Part shown: positions 45,598 through 55,575 of the stretch, piece after piece | Layout of the letters: each line of letters opens with the position of its first letter | Position numbering within the stretch: the stretch's first letter is position 1 | Translations under genes and position numbers: made by a program | Source of the DNA: Martinezella calliandrae | Lineage (GTDB): Bacteria > Pseudomonadota > Alphaproteobacteria > Rhizobiales > Rhizobiaceae | Assembly: GCF_030272695.1 (NCBI RefSeq) | Contig: NZ_JARFYN010000019.1 | Span: 41,424 to 105,423 of the forward strand | DNA: 64,000 nt | Direction: 5' to 3' | The notes under the pieces: model-generated | What the model was told of the DNA's origin: nothing | Seen by the model: only the letters and a program-made list of their open reading frames with translations | Database searches by the model: none

Positions 45598-46335
45598 ATG
45601 AAAGTGGCTCTCGTAACCGGCGCCTCACGCGGACTTGGCGCAGTGATCGCGCGGGAACTTGGGGAGGCAGGTTGGGCCGTTGCGGTCAACTATGCACATG
45701 ACACCTGCGGGGCAGACTCCGTGGTCGACTCGATCCGACAGCGGGGCGGCAAAGCCTATGCGGCGAAATTCAGCGTCATCGACAAGGCTCAGCTTACCGT
45801 TGGCCTTACTGCTATCAAGGACGCGCTAGGGCCCGTCGACCTGATCGTAAACAATGCGACCGGGCCGCAGCCGGAAATGCCGCTGATGGAGCAATCCTGG
45901 CAGACCCATCTCGATCAGCTCGAGTTCTTCGTCAAAGCGCCGTTGGAACTGCTCCAGGCCGTATTGCCCGATTGGCGGACGCGCAAATCCGGGCGAGTTG
46001 TCAATATCGGCTCGGAGGTAGCGGAACTCGGTAATCCTTACTTCGGAAACTATGCGTCGGCAAAAGGCGCCATGCTTTCCATGACCCGCTCCTGGGCCCG
46101 GGAACTCGCGCCGGAGGGAATTACCGTCAATCTCATAGCTCCCGGCTGGATTCCCGTCGAACGGCACGCCGCAGCGTCCCAGCAGGCGATCGATGGGTAT
46201 CTAGCTCAAACCCCACTGAGACATTTTGGAACACCGGAGGATGTCGCCCACATGGTGGCATTCCTCGCCTCGAACAAGGCCGACTTTCTCACGGGCCAGA
46301 AATTCGCTGTCAACGGAGGGCGGACACTCCTTTGA
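45598..46335 (+). CDS. Short-chain dehydrogenase/reductase (FabG-like)
   Basis: 245 residues: nucleotide-binding TGASRGLG near residue 8, NNATGP, catalytic Ser in NIGSEV, Tyr-Lys in YASAK, and C-terminal VNGGRTLL. The nucleotide preference is probably NADP(H). AAGGAGG precedes ATG 45598. It could be a 3-oxoacyl-ACP reductase paralogue; the substrate is unknown. Confidence 0.88.
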   Translation: MKVALVTGASRGLGAVIARELGEAGWAVAVNYAHDTCGADSVVDSIRQRGGKAYAAKFSVIDKAQLTVGLTAIKDALGPVDLIVNNATGPQPEMPLMEQSWQTHLDQLEFFVKAPLELLQAVLPDWRTRKSGRVVNIGSEVAELGNPYFGNYASAKGAMLSMTRSWARELAPEGITVNLIAPGWIPVERHAAASQQAIDGYLAQTPLRHFGTPEDVAHMVAFLASNKADFLTGQKFAVNGGRTLL

Positions 46336-46420
46336 TCGCCCTGTTTTCCACGACTTCGGCCTGTGACTGAACATCAAGGGCTCGGTGTATAAGCACCCTC
46401 CAGCGGGATAGGGAGTTGAT

Positions 46421-46765
46421 ATGATCGTTCGTTCTTGGCGCGCCGTTGCTGGCTCTGACGAAGTGCTGTCAGCTTATGCAAAACATCTCGAGACGACCAC
46501 CTTCGTTGAAATGGCGTTGCTTCCCGGCCACTTGGGGGCGACCCTCGCCCGCAAAGTTCGAGGCGAGAACAATGAGCTGGTGGTTATGAGCTTTTGGGCC
46601 GATATGACCTCTGCTGGTCATTTTGGCAAAGGCGATTTCGACGATGCGGTGGTGAAGCCAAGCACGCAGAAACTTTTGCGCTCCTTCGATTTGAAGGTCG
46701 AGTACTTCGAGACCGTGGTTTCGACCGGGCTTGTGTCCGGTCATGATCGCCCCGGCAGCGAATAG
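46421..46765 (+). CDS. Antibiotic biosynthesis monooxygenase-like (dimeric ferredoxin fold)
   Basis: A 114-residue protein with the ABM-type pattern: MIVRSWRAV, GHLGATLAR, ELVVMSFWADMTSAGHF. Such proteins are cofactor-free oxygenases or stress proteins. AGGGAG is well placed. Specific activity not inferable. Confidence 0.65.
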   Translation: MIVRSWRAVAGSDEVLSAYAKHLETTTFVEMALLPGHLGATLARKVRGENNELVVMSFWADMTSAGHFGKGDFDDAVVKPSTQKLLRSFDLKVEYFETVVSTGLVSGHDRPGSE

Positions 46766-46817
46766 AGCTGGCGGGCCTGCCCGAAAGTAATCACCGGTTG
46801 CCTTTGCTACATAGACC

Positions 46818-46851
46818 ACAAAAAGGGGGTCCGAAATGCTTCGAACCCCCC
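46818..46851 (-). terminator. Intrinsic terminator of hupB
   Basis: Stem GGGGGT/ACCCCC with a second 4-bp pair (CGAA/TTCG) and a T run on minus, 50 bp past the hupB stop. Confidence 0.8.
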
Positions 46852-46900
46852 TATAGCCTCCACCATGGGGCAAATGCCCCGATAGGCGGGTGAAAACGGA

Positions 46901-47176
46901 TCAGCCGTTGACGGCGTCCTTCAGGCCCTTGCCGGGCGTGAACTTCGGCACGTTACGAGCCGCGATATCGACTTCGGCGCCGGTGGACGGGTTACGGCCC
47001 TTCGTGGCTGCACGGTGGGAAACGGTGAAGCTGCCGAAACCTGCGAGACGAATGTCGCCGCCCTTCTTCAGTTCAGCCTGGACGGTATCGAAAACAGCGT
47101 CAACAGCGGAAGTAGCGTCAGCCTTCGTAATACCGGCCTTCTCGGCCACTGCGGACACGAGCTCATTCTTATTCAT
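46901..47176 (-). CDS. hupB: DNA-binding protein HU
   Basis: A 91-residue nucleoid protein: MNKNELVSAVAEKAGITKADA, GFGSFTV, and the DNA-clasp segment KGRNPSTGAEVDIAARNVPKF. ATG 47176 is the family start; an in-frame longer opening is rejected. It lies downstream of lon, as in many alphaproteobacteria, but has its own promoter and terminator. Confidence 0.95.
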   Translation of the reverse strand: MNKNELVSAVAEKAGITKADATSAVDAVFDTVQAELKKGGDIRLAGFGSFTVSHRAATKGRNPSTGAEVDIAARNVPKFTPGKGLKDAVNG

Positions 47177-47310
47177 GTTTCCACCCCTTTCTACTGGTAT
47201 GAAACGACTCATCTTGTAAGCGGGGCGCAGAATACGAGTGCTCTAGCCCGCCGCAACCCCCAAAAGCCCTGCAAATCAAGGAAAAGCAAGCACCGCCAAA
47301 AGCTTTTCAC

Positions 47311-47342
47311 AAAAAAAGACCGGCAAAAATGCCGGTCTTTTC
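47311..47342 (-). terminator. Intrinsic terminator of lon
   Basis: Perfect 9-bp stem AAGACCGGC/GCCGGTCTT with an AAAAAT loop and T-rich minus-strand end, 42 bp past the lon stop. Works in both directions. Confidence 0.85.
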
Positions 47343-47383
47343 TGGTTTTTTGTCAATTCGGCGCAAATGAGGCACGACCACGC

Positions 47384-49804
47384 TTAATGCGCGATGGTTG
47401 CTCCAACATCGTCGACACCTTCAACCGTTGCGATCACGGGCGTTTCGACGGTGCCATCCCACTCGATCGGCTCGGGCCTGCGGACCAGTGCATGCTTGAT
47501 TACCTCGCCCATGCGGGATACCGGGATGATCTCCATGTTGTTCTTCACGTTGTCCGGAATCTCCGCCAGATCCTTGGCGTTTTCCTCCGGAATCAGCACC
47601 TTCTTGATGCCGCCGCGAAGCGCTGCAAGCAGCTTTTCCTTTAGCCCGCCGATCGGCAGCACGCGGCCCCGCAGCGTGATTTCACCGGTCATGGCGACAT
47701 CCTTGGAAACGGGGATGCCGGTCATGATCGAGACGATGGCGGTCGCCATGGCGACACCGGCCGAGGGACCATCCTTCGGCGTCGCACCTTCCGGTACGTG
47801 CACGTGGATGTCGCTCTTGTCGAAGAGCGGCGGCTGGACGCCGAAATCGACGGCGCGCGAGCGGACATACGAGGCCGCCGCGGAAATCGATTCCTTCATG
47901 ACTTCCTTCAGGTTGCCGGTGACCGTCATACGGCCCTTGCCTGGCATCATCACGCCTTCGATCGTCAGCAGCTCGCCGCCGACTTCCGTCCAGGCCAGAC
48001 CCGTTACGACACCGACCTGATCGTCGCGCTCGGCTTCGCCATGGCGGAAACGCGGAACGCCGAGATATTCGTCGATGTTGGCAGCGGTGACCGCAACGGA
48101 CTTAGTCTTGCCCTTGATGATCTCGGTGACCGCCTTGCGGGCGAGCTTCATCAATTCGCGCTCGAAGTTACGCACGCCAGCCTCGCGGGTGTACTGCTGG
48201 CTGATCGCCATCAGGGCATCATCGCTGACCGAAAACTCGTTCGGCTGCAGCGCATGTTCCTTGATGGCCTTCGGCAGCAGGTGCCGCTTGGCTATTTCGC
48301 GCTTCTCGTCTTCGGTGTAGCCGGCGATACGGATGATCTCCATGCGGTCCATCAGCGGCGCAGGGATGTTCAGCGTGTTCGCCGTCGTGATGAACATCAC
48401 GTCGGACAAATCGTATTCGACTTCCAGGTAATGATCCATGAAGGTCGAGTTCTGCGCAGGGTCCAGCACTTCCAGCAGAGCCGAAGACGGATCGCCGCGG
48501 AAATCCATGCCCATCTTGTCGACTTCGTCGAGCAGGAAGAGCGGATTGGACTTCTTGGCCTTCTTCATCGACTGGATGATCTTGCCGGGCATCGAGCCGA
48601 TATAGGTGCGGCGGTGACCGCGGATTTCAGCTTCGTCACGAACGCCGCCAAGCGCCATGCGGACATACTCACGGCCGGTCGCCTTGGCGATCGACTGGGC
48701 GAGCGAAGTCTTGCCAACACCGGGAGGGCCGACGAGGCACAGGATCGGGCCCTTGATCTTGGTCGCACGAGCCTGAACAGCCAGATACTCGACGATACGC
48801 TCCTTGACTTTTTCCAGACCGAAATGATCTGCTTCGAGGATCTTCTCGGCATTGTTCAGATCGGTCTTGATCTTCGACTTCTTGTGCCAAGGGATGCCCA
48901 GCAGCCAGTCGAGATAGTTGCGCACGACGGTGGCTTCCGCCGACATCGGGCTCATCTGCCGCAGCTTCTTCAGCTCCGCATCGGCCTTTTCCTTGGCTTC
49001 CTTAGACAGCTTCGTCTTAGAGATACGCTCTTCCAGTTCGGCCATCTCGTCGCGGCCCTCTTCGCCGTCGCCAAGCTCCTTCTGGATCGCCTTCATCTGC
49101 TCATTCAGATAGTATTCGCGCTGGGTCTTCTCCATCTGGCGCTTGACGCGCGAGCGGATGCGCTTTTCGACCTGCAGAACCGAAATCTCGCCTTCCATGA
49201 AGCCGAGCGCCTTTTCCAGACGACCCTTAACGCTGGTGGTTTCCAGCATCTCCTGCTTCTCGGTGATCTTGATCGACAGATGCGAAGCGACCGTATCGGC
49301 GAGCTTCGAATAGTCATCGATCTGGCTGGCTGCACCGACCACTTCCGGCGAAATCTTCTTATTGAGCTTTACATAGCTTTCAAATTCCGAAACGACCGAG
49401 CGGCTCAGCGCCTCCAGTTCGACCGGGTCTTCGTTCGGCTCATGCAAAATATGGCCGAGGGCTTCATAAAAATCCTCGCGGCTCGTGTAAGCGTCGATCT
49501 CTGCGCGTGCACGGCCTTCGACCAGCACCTTGACGGTGCCGTCTGGGAGCTTCAGGAGCTGCAGTACGTTGGCTACGGTGCCGACCCTGTGGATTGCCTC
49601 CGGGGTGGGATCGTCATCACTGGCATTGATCTGGGTGACGAGCATGATCTGCTTGTCCGACCCCATCACCTCTTCCAGCGCGCGGATGGACTTCTCCCGT
49701 CCGACGAACAGCGGCACGATCATGTGGGGGAAAACCACGATGTCGCGCAATGGCAATACCGGATAGGCAATGCTCTCATTTGCCGCAGACGTTTTCTTAG
49801 TCAT
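47384..49804 (-). CDS. lon: ATP-dependent protease Lon
   Basis: Degrades misfolded and regulatory proteins. 806 residues: N-terminal LON domain (YPVLPLRDIVVFPHM), AAA+ core with Walker A GPPGVGKTSL and DEVDKMGMDFRGDP, and C-terminal protease with catalytic Ser in PKDGPSAGVAM and Lys in GLKEKLLAA. The region upstream (about 100 bp) holds a CTTGAA (49904-49909 minus) that could be an RpoH -35 element, but I see no convincing -10. Confidence 0.96.
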   Translation of the reverse strand: MTKKTSAANESIAYPVLPLRDIVVFPHMIVPLFVGREKSIRALEEVMGSDKQIMLVTQINASDDDPTPEAIHRVGTVANVLQLLKLPDGTVKVLVEGRARAEIDAYTSREDFYEALGHILHEPNEDPVELEALSRSVVSEFESYVKLNKKISPEVVGAASQIDDYSKLADTVASHLSIKITEKQEMLETTSVKGRLEKALGFMEGEISVLQVEKRIRSRVKRQMEKTQREYYLNEQMKAIQKELGDGEEGRDEMAELEERISKTKLSKEAKEKADAELKKLRQMSPMSAEATVVRNYLDWLLGIPWHKKSKIKTDLNNAEKILEADHFGLEKVKERIVEYLAVQARATKIKGPILCLVGPPGVGKTSLAQSIAKATGREYVRMALGGVRDEAEIRGHRRTYIGSMPGKIIQSMKKAKKSNPLFLLDEVDKMGMDFRGDPSSALLEVLDPAQNSTFMDHYLEVEYDLSDVMFITTANTLNIPAPLMDRMEIIRIAGYTEDEKREIAKRHLLPKAIKEHALQPNEFSVSDDALMAISQQYTREAGVRNFERELMKLARKAVTEIIKGKTKSVAVTAANIDEYLGVPRFRHGEAERDDQVGVVTGLAWTEVGGELLTIEGVMMPGKGRMTVTGNLKEVMKESISAAASYVRSRAVDFGVQPPLFDKSDIHVHVPEGATPKDGPSAGVAMATAIVSIMTGIPVSKDVAMTGEITLRGRVLPIGGLKEKLLAALRGGIKKVLIPEENAKDLAEIPDNVKNNMEIIPVSRMGEVIKHALVRRPEPIEWDGTVETPVIATVEGVDDVGATIAH

Positions 49805-50221
49805 GTCATTTCCTTTCCGTCGTCCCGTTCCCGGGCTCTCTGCCGGCGGGGGGATTAGCCGGCTCTCTCACTTGGTTTAGAAGTGGAGCTTCACATTATC
49901 TATTTCAAGTCGTGCAGGACGCGCCGTCAGACGACGGAACGCGCATTTCACGAAGAGGAACGCAACAACAAACACCGGACCCCGGCTACTCGAACACTGC
50001 CGGCAACGCGGTACCCGGAGGACCAAAGCCGGACACAAAATACATATTCGCCGAGGATACCCGGAATCACGCCATCATGGCCGCGGCAAACGCCCTTCAC
50101 AACCGGTTTAGTCGGCGTTTCGATAGGCTTATCCCGGACTTTATCAGCAAACTGTACGATTTTTCAAATAGAAAGGGGCCCGTCAACGACGAGCCCCGGA
50201 ATTAGACCGCAAATTGGGCGG
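49805..50221. other. Intergenic region between clpX and lon
   Basis: 417 bp with no supportable gene. It holds the lon promoter (near 49880-49920) and the clpX terminator (50172-50198). I see no RNA gene. Confidence 0.5.
50172..50198 (-). terminator. Intrinsic terminator of clpX
   Basis: A 9-bp stem with one bulge (GGGGC, CGTC with GACG, GCCCC) and TTTCT on the minus strand, 24 bp past the clpX stop. Confidence 0.7.
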
Positions 50222-51499
50222 TCAGGCGGTAGCGTTGGCCTTTTCTTCCTGCCGGTCGGCATAGATGTAGAGCGGGCGCGCGGAGCCGCGCACGACCTCT
50301 TCGGAGATGACCACTTCGCGAACACCTTCCAGCGCTGGCAGATCGAACATAGTGTCGAGCAGGATCTTCTCCATGATCGACCGCAGTCCTCGAGCACCGG
50401 TCTTGCGCACGATCGCCTTGCGGGCGATTTCGCGCAGCGCATCCTCGTGGAATGTCAACTCGACATCTTCCATCTCGAACAGGCGCTGATACTGCTTCAC
50501 CAGCGCATTCTTGGGTTCCGACAGGATCTGGATCAGGGCATCCTCATCCAGGTCTTCCAGCGTCGCGAGGACGGGCAGACGGCCGATGAATTCCGGGATC
50601 AGGCCGAACTTGACGAGGTCTTCCGGTTCCAATTCGCGCAGCACTTCGCCGACGCGGCGGTCATCGGGCGCCTTAACGGCGGCGCTGAAGCCGATCGAGG
50701 TCTTCTCGCCGCGGGCGGAGATGATCTTGTCGAGACCGGCAAAGGCGCCACCGCAGATGAACAGGATGTTCGTCGTGTCGACCTGCAAGAATTCCTGCTG
50801 CGGATGCTTGCGGCCACCCTGTGGGGGAACCGAAGCGACCGTGCCTTCCATGATCTTCAGCAACGCCTGCTGCACGCCCTCGCCCGAAACGTCGCGGGTG
50901 ATCGACGGATTGTCCGACTTGCGCGAAATCTTGTCGACTTCGTCGATGTAGACGATGCCGCGCTGCGCGCGTTCGACGTTATAGTCGGCAGCCTGCAGCA
51001 GCTTCAGGATGATGTTTTCGACATCTTCGCCGACGTAGCCGGCCTCGGTCAGCGTCGTAGCGTCAGCCATGGTGAAGGGAACGTCAATAATACGGGCCAG
51101 CGTCTGCGCAAGATAGGTCTTGCCGCAACCGGTGGGACCGACGAGCATGATATTCGACTTCGCCAGCTCGACATCGCCGTTCTTGGACGCATGTGCGAGG
51201 CGCTTGTAGTGGTTATGAACCGCAACAGACAGGATCTTCTTTGCCTGTCTCTGACCGATGACATATTCGTCGAGAACCTTGATGATGTCCTGCGGTGTCG
51301 GCACACCGTCGCGGGACTTAACCATCGAGGACTTGTTCTCCTCCCGGATGATGTCCATGCACAACTCGACGCATTCATCGCAGATGAAGACGGTCGGTCC
51401 GGCAATAAGCTTCCGGACTTCATGCTGGCTCTTGCCGCAGAATGAACAATACAGGGTATTCTTGGAGTCGCCGCCGTTGCTGCCGCTGACTTTGCTCAT
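50222..51499 (-). CDS. clpX: ATP-dependent Clp protease ATP-binding subunit ClpX
   Basis: AAA+ unfoldase that feeds ClpP and degrades cell-cycle regulators such as CtrA in alphaproteobacteria. 425 residues: N-terminal zinc finger (CSFCGK...CDEC), Walker A GPTGCGKTYLAQ, Walker B VYIDEVDKI, and the pore loop GYVGED. ATG 51499 is the family start; an in-frame longer opening is rejected. Confidence 0.96.
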   Translation of the reverse strand: MSKVSGSNGGDSKNTLYCSFCGKSQHEVRKLIAGPTVFICDECVELCMDIIREENKSSMVKSRDGVPTPQDIIKVLDEYVIGQRQAKKILSVAVHNHYKRLAHASKNGDVELAKSNIMLVGPTGCGKTYLAQTLARIIDVPFTMADATTLTEAGYVGEDVENIILKLLQAADYNVERAQRGIVYIDEVDKISRKSDNPSITRDVSGEGVQQALLKIMEGTVASVPPQGGRKHPQQEFLQVDTTNILFICGGAFAGLDKIISARGEKTSIGFSAAVKAPDDRRVGEVLRELEPEDLVKFGLIPEFIGRLPVLATLEDLDEDALIQILSEPKNALVKQYQRLFEMEDVELTFHEDALREIARKAIVRKTGARGLRSIMEKILLDTMFDLPALEGVREVVISEEVVRGSARPLYIYADRQEEKANATA

Positions 51500-51804
51500 G
51501 TCATTTTCCTTCCAGCACGCCGCTGATTTCCAGATTGAAATCGCGGTCCACTCAATGCGCCCGCCGGACCTGCCCCTCGTTTCATCAGCAGATCGCGGCG
51601 CTCTTCGGGGTACTGAACGTAGCCCAGACACCCATGCCAGGGCTGCGGTGGCAACGAATCCCCCTTCGAATGCCGAATGCTATGTCATAAAAACACTACA
51701 CAGCATTAATGCGTACTATTACCGTGTTCTACACCACATTAAACCCCTATTCGATCACAAATGGGATAGAACTGTGGCGTAGACGACACCGTCCGTGGAT
51801 AAAC
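51500..51804. other. Intergenic region between clpP and clpX
   Basis: 305 bp, with the clpX promoter presumably in it. I see no gene, terminator or repeat. clpX thus has its own promoter instead of being tightly coupled to clpP. Confidence 0.5.
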
Positions 51805-52437
51805 TCAGGCGGCGGTTTCACCTTCCATTTCGGTACGAGACGTCAGCACTTTGTCGATCAGACCCCAGTCCCTGGCCTCTTCGGAGGACATGAAATGGTC
51901 ACGATCGAGCGTCTGCTCGACCTCTTCGTAGGTACGGCCGCAATGTTTGACATAAACTTCGTTCAGGCGCCGCTTCATCTTGATGATGTCGCGAGCATGA
52001 CGCTCGATGTCCGAAGCCTGCCCCTGGAAACCGCCGGAAGGCTGGTGAACCATGATGCGCGAATTCGGCGTGGCAAAACGCATGTCCTTGTCGCCGGCGG
52101 CGAGCAGCAGCGACCCCATCGACGCGGCCTGGCCGATGCAAAGCGTCGATACGGCAGGCTTGATGAACTGCATCGTGTCGTAGATCGCCATGCCGGCGGT
52201 GACAACGCCGCCGGGTGAATTGATGTAGAGCGCGATTTCTTTCTTCGGGTTTTCCGCCTCGAGGAAAAGAAGCTGGGCGCAGACCAGCGTGGCCATCTGA
52301 TCTTCGACCGGGCCGGTCAAGAAGATGATACGTTCCTTCAGCAGGCGAGAATAGATGTCGTACGACCGTTCCCCGCGGTTGGTCTGCTCAACAACCATCG
52401 GCACCAGAGCCATAGCTGTATCGACTGGATTTCTCAT
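51805..52437 (-). CDS. clpP: ATP-dependent Clp protease proteolytic subunit ClpP
   Basis: Barrel-forming serine protease. 210 residues with catalytic Ser in GQAASMGSLLLAAG, His in MVHQPSGGFQGQA and Asp in TLDRDHFM. The N-terminal segment before ERSYDIYSRLL is normal. Partner of ClpX. Confidence 0.96.
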   Translation of the reverse strand: MRNPVDTAMALVPMVVEQTNRGERSYDIYSRLLKERIIFLTGPVEDQMATLVCAQLLFLEAENPKKEIALYINSPGGVVTAGMAIYDTMQFIKPAVSTLCIGQAASMGSLLLAAGDKDMRFATPNSRIMVHQPSGGFQGQASDIERHARDIIKMKRRLNEVYVKHCGRTYEEVEQTLDRDHFMSSEEARDWGLIDKVLTSRTEMEGETAA

Positions 52438-52848
52438 GTGCGTCCTTTACCAAGCTTGCCCCCGACGGCAAAAACGCCGGGAATCGAATAAAAATCCTCT
52501 TACCCTACATAGAGTGTCACTGCCCTGTACTTCAAGACGCGCGAAAGGATAACGTCAAAAAGGCCTATGGCTCAGTAGATGTTGAGGAAGCGTTTCTACC
52601 GGTTGATTTCCCTATGCCAATAGACTTGATGACGCGATGCGCGCGGTCCACCGTTTTTCCCAACTGCAGGGTGAAGGAAGGATGAAGCACAGATGATGTT
52701 GGCACAGCATCAATCCAAGCGCAGGCAAAATTTACCACGCAATTTAAGGAACTGACCATCTTATTCGCCGATAATGCGTCCATTGCAGGCGTAACCGCGT
52801 GCTTTGCGCCGACGATATTAGCGCCGCGGTAAGGGAGAAACGCAGATC
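52438..52848. other. Intergenic region between clpP and a diguanylate cyclase gene
   Basis: 411 bp separating divergent genes; both promoters should lie here. No gene or structured RNA is evident. Confidence 0.5.
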
Positions 52849-54102
52849 GTGCTTAATATCACGACGGGACTGACCATCTGGTGTTCGGAGGCGATTACAC
52901 TCGCCACCGTACTTTTCTTTGCCTGGCGGCATGATCGCCAGACGCCTACCTATCTGATGTGGGCACTGGGATTTTCCGCCAGTGCCGTCGGATTTGCGCT
53001 TGTTGCGGCGCGAGGTCTGATTCCGGATATCCTGTCGATCGAAATCGGCAATGGCATTACTCTGTTCGGTGAAAGCGCCTGGATCGCGGGTTTTTGCCGG
53101 CTTGACAAGCAAAAGCCCGAATGGTCGGCACTGTTGCCGCCGGCCATCTGGGTTGTCGGCATCGAGCTGCCTTGGATTCACGAGAGCTTCGCCAATCGCG
53201 TCATTCTTTACGATCTTGCCGGCGCTGTCGGCGCTACGCTGCTCGCCTCGGCTGTTCGGCCGGCAGAGGGCAGGCGCGAGGCGGTGCGCGGCCAGCTCGG
53301 CTTTGTGTTCATGGCCCTCGCCTGTGTTTTTTTTGTTTCCGCCGTATCGATGACGCTTCTGCGCCCAGATCTCCAAGCGTCGCTGATCTATCGCGGTTAC
53401 ACTGCCCTCGGCAGCGCGCTGCTCATCACCACTGCCATTGCGCTGAGCGGCCGACTGCTGATGGAGCGGTCCGAGCGACGCTGGCGGGCAATCTCGATCA
53501 CCGATACACTGACAGGCGTCCTCAACCGGCGCGGCTTGCAGGACTATTTCGAGCTTGTCGCAGGAACTTCCACTAAGGAGTCGCAGAAGATCGCTGCGCT
53601 GCTGTTCGATCTCGACCACTTCAAGGCGATCAACGACCGCTACGGCCATCAGACGGGCGATATCGTGCTTGCCGAATTCGCCCGCATCGGACGGCAATTC
53701 GTTCCCCGCGACGGCGCCTTCGGCCGTATGGGCGGCGAGGAATTCACTGCCTTCGTCATGGTCGACGACCAGGCCGAGGCCGAGGCGATCGCCGAGACAA
53801 TCCGCGCGGATTTCTGCCGGGTGCCGCTTCTTGCGGGCCGCTCACTGGTGCCGGCGACAGTCAGCATCGGTCTGGCGATCATGCCGCGCGACAGCGCCAA
53901 TTGGGACCGGCTCGTCTCGGCGGCCGATCGGGCGCTCTATGCCGCCAAACGCGCCGGTCGCAACTGCACGATCGTCTTTAGCGAGCTGGAGGCGACAATG
54001 GCGATGGACACACCGCCTGATCCAAATGGCGGCGAGCTCGTGCCGACGCTTGACGACCAGATCCATGCGCTGCGCCGCCTCGGCACGCTATCGAGGATGT
54101 AA
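52849..54102 (+). CDS. Membrane-bound diguanylate cyclase
   Basis: Makes cyclic di-GMP. 417 residues: N-terminal region of six to seven hydrophobic helices (to about residue 205), then a GGDEF domain with intact GGEEF active site and LLFDLDHFKAINDRYGH. The inhibitory site upstream of GGEEF is not RxxD (Pro and Gly occupy the two positions), so product feedback may be absent. GTG start with AAGGGAG about 12 nt before. No EAL domain. Confidence 0.9.
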   Translation: MLNITTGLTIWCSEAITLATVLFFAWRHDRQTPTYLMWALGFSASAVGFALVAARGLIPDILSIEIGNGITLFGESAWIAGFCRLDKQKPEWSALLPPAIWVVGIELPWIHESFANRVILYDLAGAVGATLLASAVRPAEGRREAVRGQLGFVFMALACVFFVSAVSMTLLRPDLQASLIYRGYTALGSALLITTAIALSGRLLMERSERRWRAISITDTLTGVLNRRGLQDYFELVAGTSTKESQKIAALLFDLDHFKAINDRYGHQTGDIVLAEFARIGRQFVPRDGAFGRMGGEEFTAFVMVDDQAEAEAIAETIRADFCRVPLLAGRSLVPATVSIGLAIMPRDSANWDRLVSAADRALYAAKRAGRNCTIVFSELEATMAMDTPPDPNGGELVPTLDDQIHALRRLGTLSRM

Positions 54103-54143
54103 CGGTCTTTTCCCAGCCGATTTAATGGGATAATCCTTTAATC

Positions 54144-55388
54144 ATGACCATATCTTCTGTCTTCTCCATCGATCCCGTCGCGCGTCGCGTGGCCCTCAAT
54201 GGCCGCGATCCCGCCTTCTACAGCAATCCAAACGCCGTCTATGCTGCTTTGCACGCCGAATGTCCCACCTTCTATTGGGAGCAGCAGAAGCGATGGTATT
54301 TCATCGGCTATGACCATGTGAACGGCCTGCTGCGCGATCGCCGCTTTGGCCGGCAGATCCTGCATATCGCCTCCCGTGAAGAGCTCGGCCAGCCCGCGCC
54401 ATTGCCGCATCTGAAAAACTTTGATCTTGCCGAGCAGCATTCGCTGCTGGAGCTGGAGCCGCCAGAGCACACGCGGCTTAGAACTCTCGTCAACCGGGCC
54501 TTCGTTTCCCGGCATGTGGAGAAGATGAAACCGGAGCTGGCTGAGCTGGCCAACCGGCTGATCGATAGTTTCGAGAAAGACGGCGAGGTCGAACTACTGT
54601 CGGCCTTTGCCGACGTCATTCCCGTCACCATGATCGCGCGGATGATCGGCATCCCGGAAGAGATGGGACCGCAATTGCTGGCGTGGTCGCATGCATATGT
54701 GCGTATGTATATGTTCGGCCGCACACGTGAGGACGAACTTGCCGCCGATCAGGCGTCCAAGGAATTTGCCGACTATGTGAAAACCGTCATTCGCGAGCGC
54801 CGCGCCAATCCGCGCGACGATCTCCTCACCCATATGATCACAACGGAGCACAAAGGCCAATATCTCACGGAGGATGAGCTGGTCTCGACGACAATCGTGC
54901 TGCTCAACGCCGGCCATGAGGCGACGGTACACCAGATCGGCAATTCCGTCCGTGTCATCCTGGAAAGCGGCTATGCACCGGCCGAACTTTTCAAAGACGA
55001 GATGACGACGGAACGCACGGTGGAGGAATCATTGCGCATCTGTGCGCCGGTGCATATTTTCGAGCGCTGGTGCCTGGAGCCGGCAGAGGTTGACGGCGTT
55101 TCTTTCCAGCGCGGCGACAAGGTGGCGTTGATTCTGGCTGCGGCCAATCTGGACCCCACGAAATTCTCTGATCCCCTCACCTTCAAGCCCGACCGCAATG
55201 AAGCGCCGAACCTCTCTTTCGGCGCCGGCATCCATTTCTGCATCGGCGCGCCGTTGGCGCGGCTGGAGCTGAATGTCGTGCTGCCGCTCCTGTTTGAACG
55301 CCTGCCCGGCCTGAGGCTTACGAACACGCCCGAGGTCAAGGATGTCTATCAGTTCCACGGCCTCGATAGGCTCGAACTGAGCTGGTGA
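54144..55388 (+). CDS. Cytochrome P450
   Basis: A 414-residue soluble heme monooxygenase. Seen: oxygen-binding helix (LNAGHEATVHQIG; the usual Thr is followed by Val-His), EESLR (ExxR) and heme motif FGAGIHFCIGAPLAR with the Cys ligand. No ferredoxin or reductase gene lies near, so redox partners are elsewhere. Substrate not inferable. It begins 41 bp after the diguanylate cyclase stop. Confidence 0.9.
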   Translation: MTISSVFSIDPVARRVALNGRDPAFYSNPNAVYAALHAECPTFYWEQQKRWYFIGYDHVNGLLRDRRFGRQILHIASREELGQPAPLPHLKNFDLAEQHSLLELEPPEHTRLRTLVNRAFVSRHVEKMKPELAELANRLIDSFEKDGEVELLSAFADVIPVTMIARMIGIPEEMGPQLLAWSHAYVRMYMFGRTREDELAADQASKEFADYVKTVIRERRANPRDDLLTHMITTEHKGQYLTEDELVSTTIVLLNAGHEATVHQIGNSVRVILESGYAPAELFKDEMTTERTVEESLRICAPVHIFERWCLEPAEVDGVSFQRGDKVALILAAANLDPTKFSDPLTFKPDRNEAPNLSFGAGIHFCIGAPLARLELNVVLPLLFERLPGLRLTNTPEVKDVYQFHGLDRLELSW

Positions 55389-55510
55389 GCTATGGCCGGC
55401 TTCTTGCCGAAATGAGATACCCGGCGGCTCGCGATTGGTCTGCTGATCGATTGCCCGTCACGCGTCGATGGAAGGACGATCCATTCGGTTCACTGATTTG
55501 CCCGAAACGC

Positions 55511-55536
55511 AAAAAGGCGCGCCCGGCCGGCGCGCC
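55511..55536 (-). terminator. Intrinsic terminator of the pst operon
   Basis: An 8-bp stem GGCGCGCC/GGCGCGCC with a 5-nt loop and T5 on minus, 40 bp past the pstB stop. This ends the operon right after pstB. Confidence 0.8.
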
Positions 55537-55575
55537 ATCGCAAGATCGCTGGCAGTAGCCGGCATCCCCGCCATA

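Noticed and set aside
47798..49858. 686-codon open frame opposite lon
   Set aside because: Antisense shadow of lon.
49870..49920. RpoH promoter of lon
   Set aside because: CTTGAA is present, but the matching -10 element is not convincing at normal spacing, so it is only mentioned in the lon entry.
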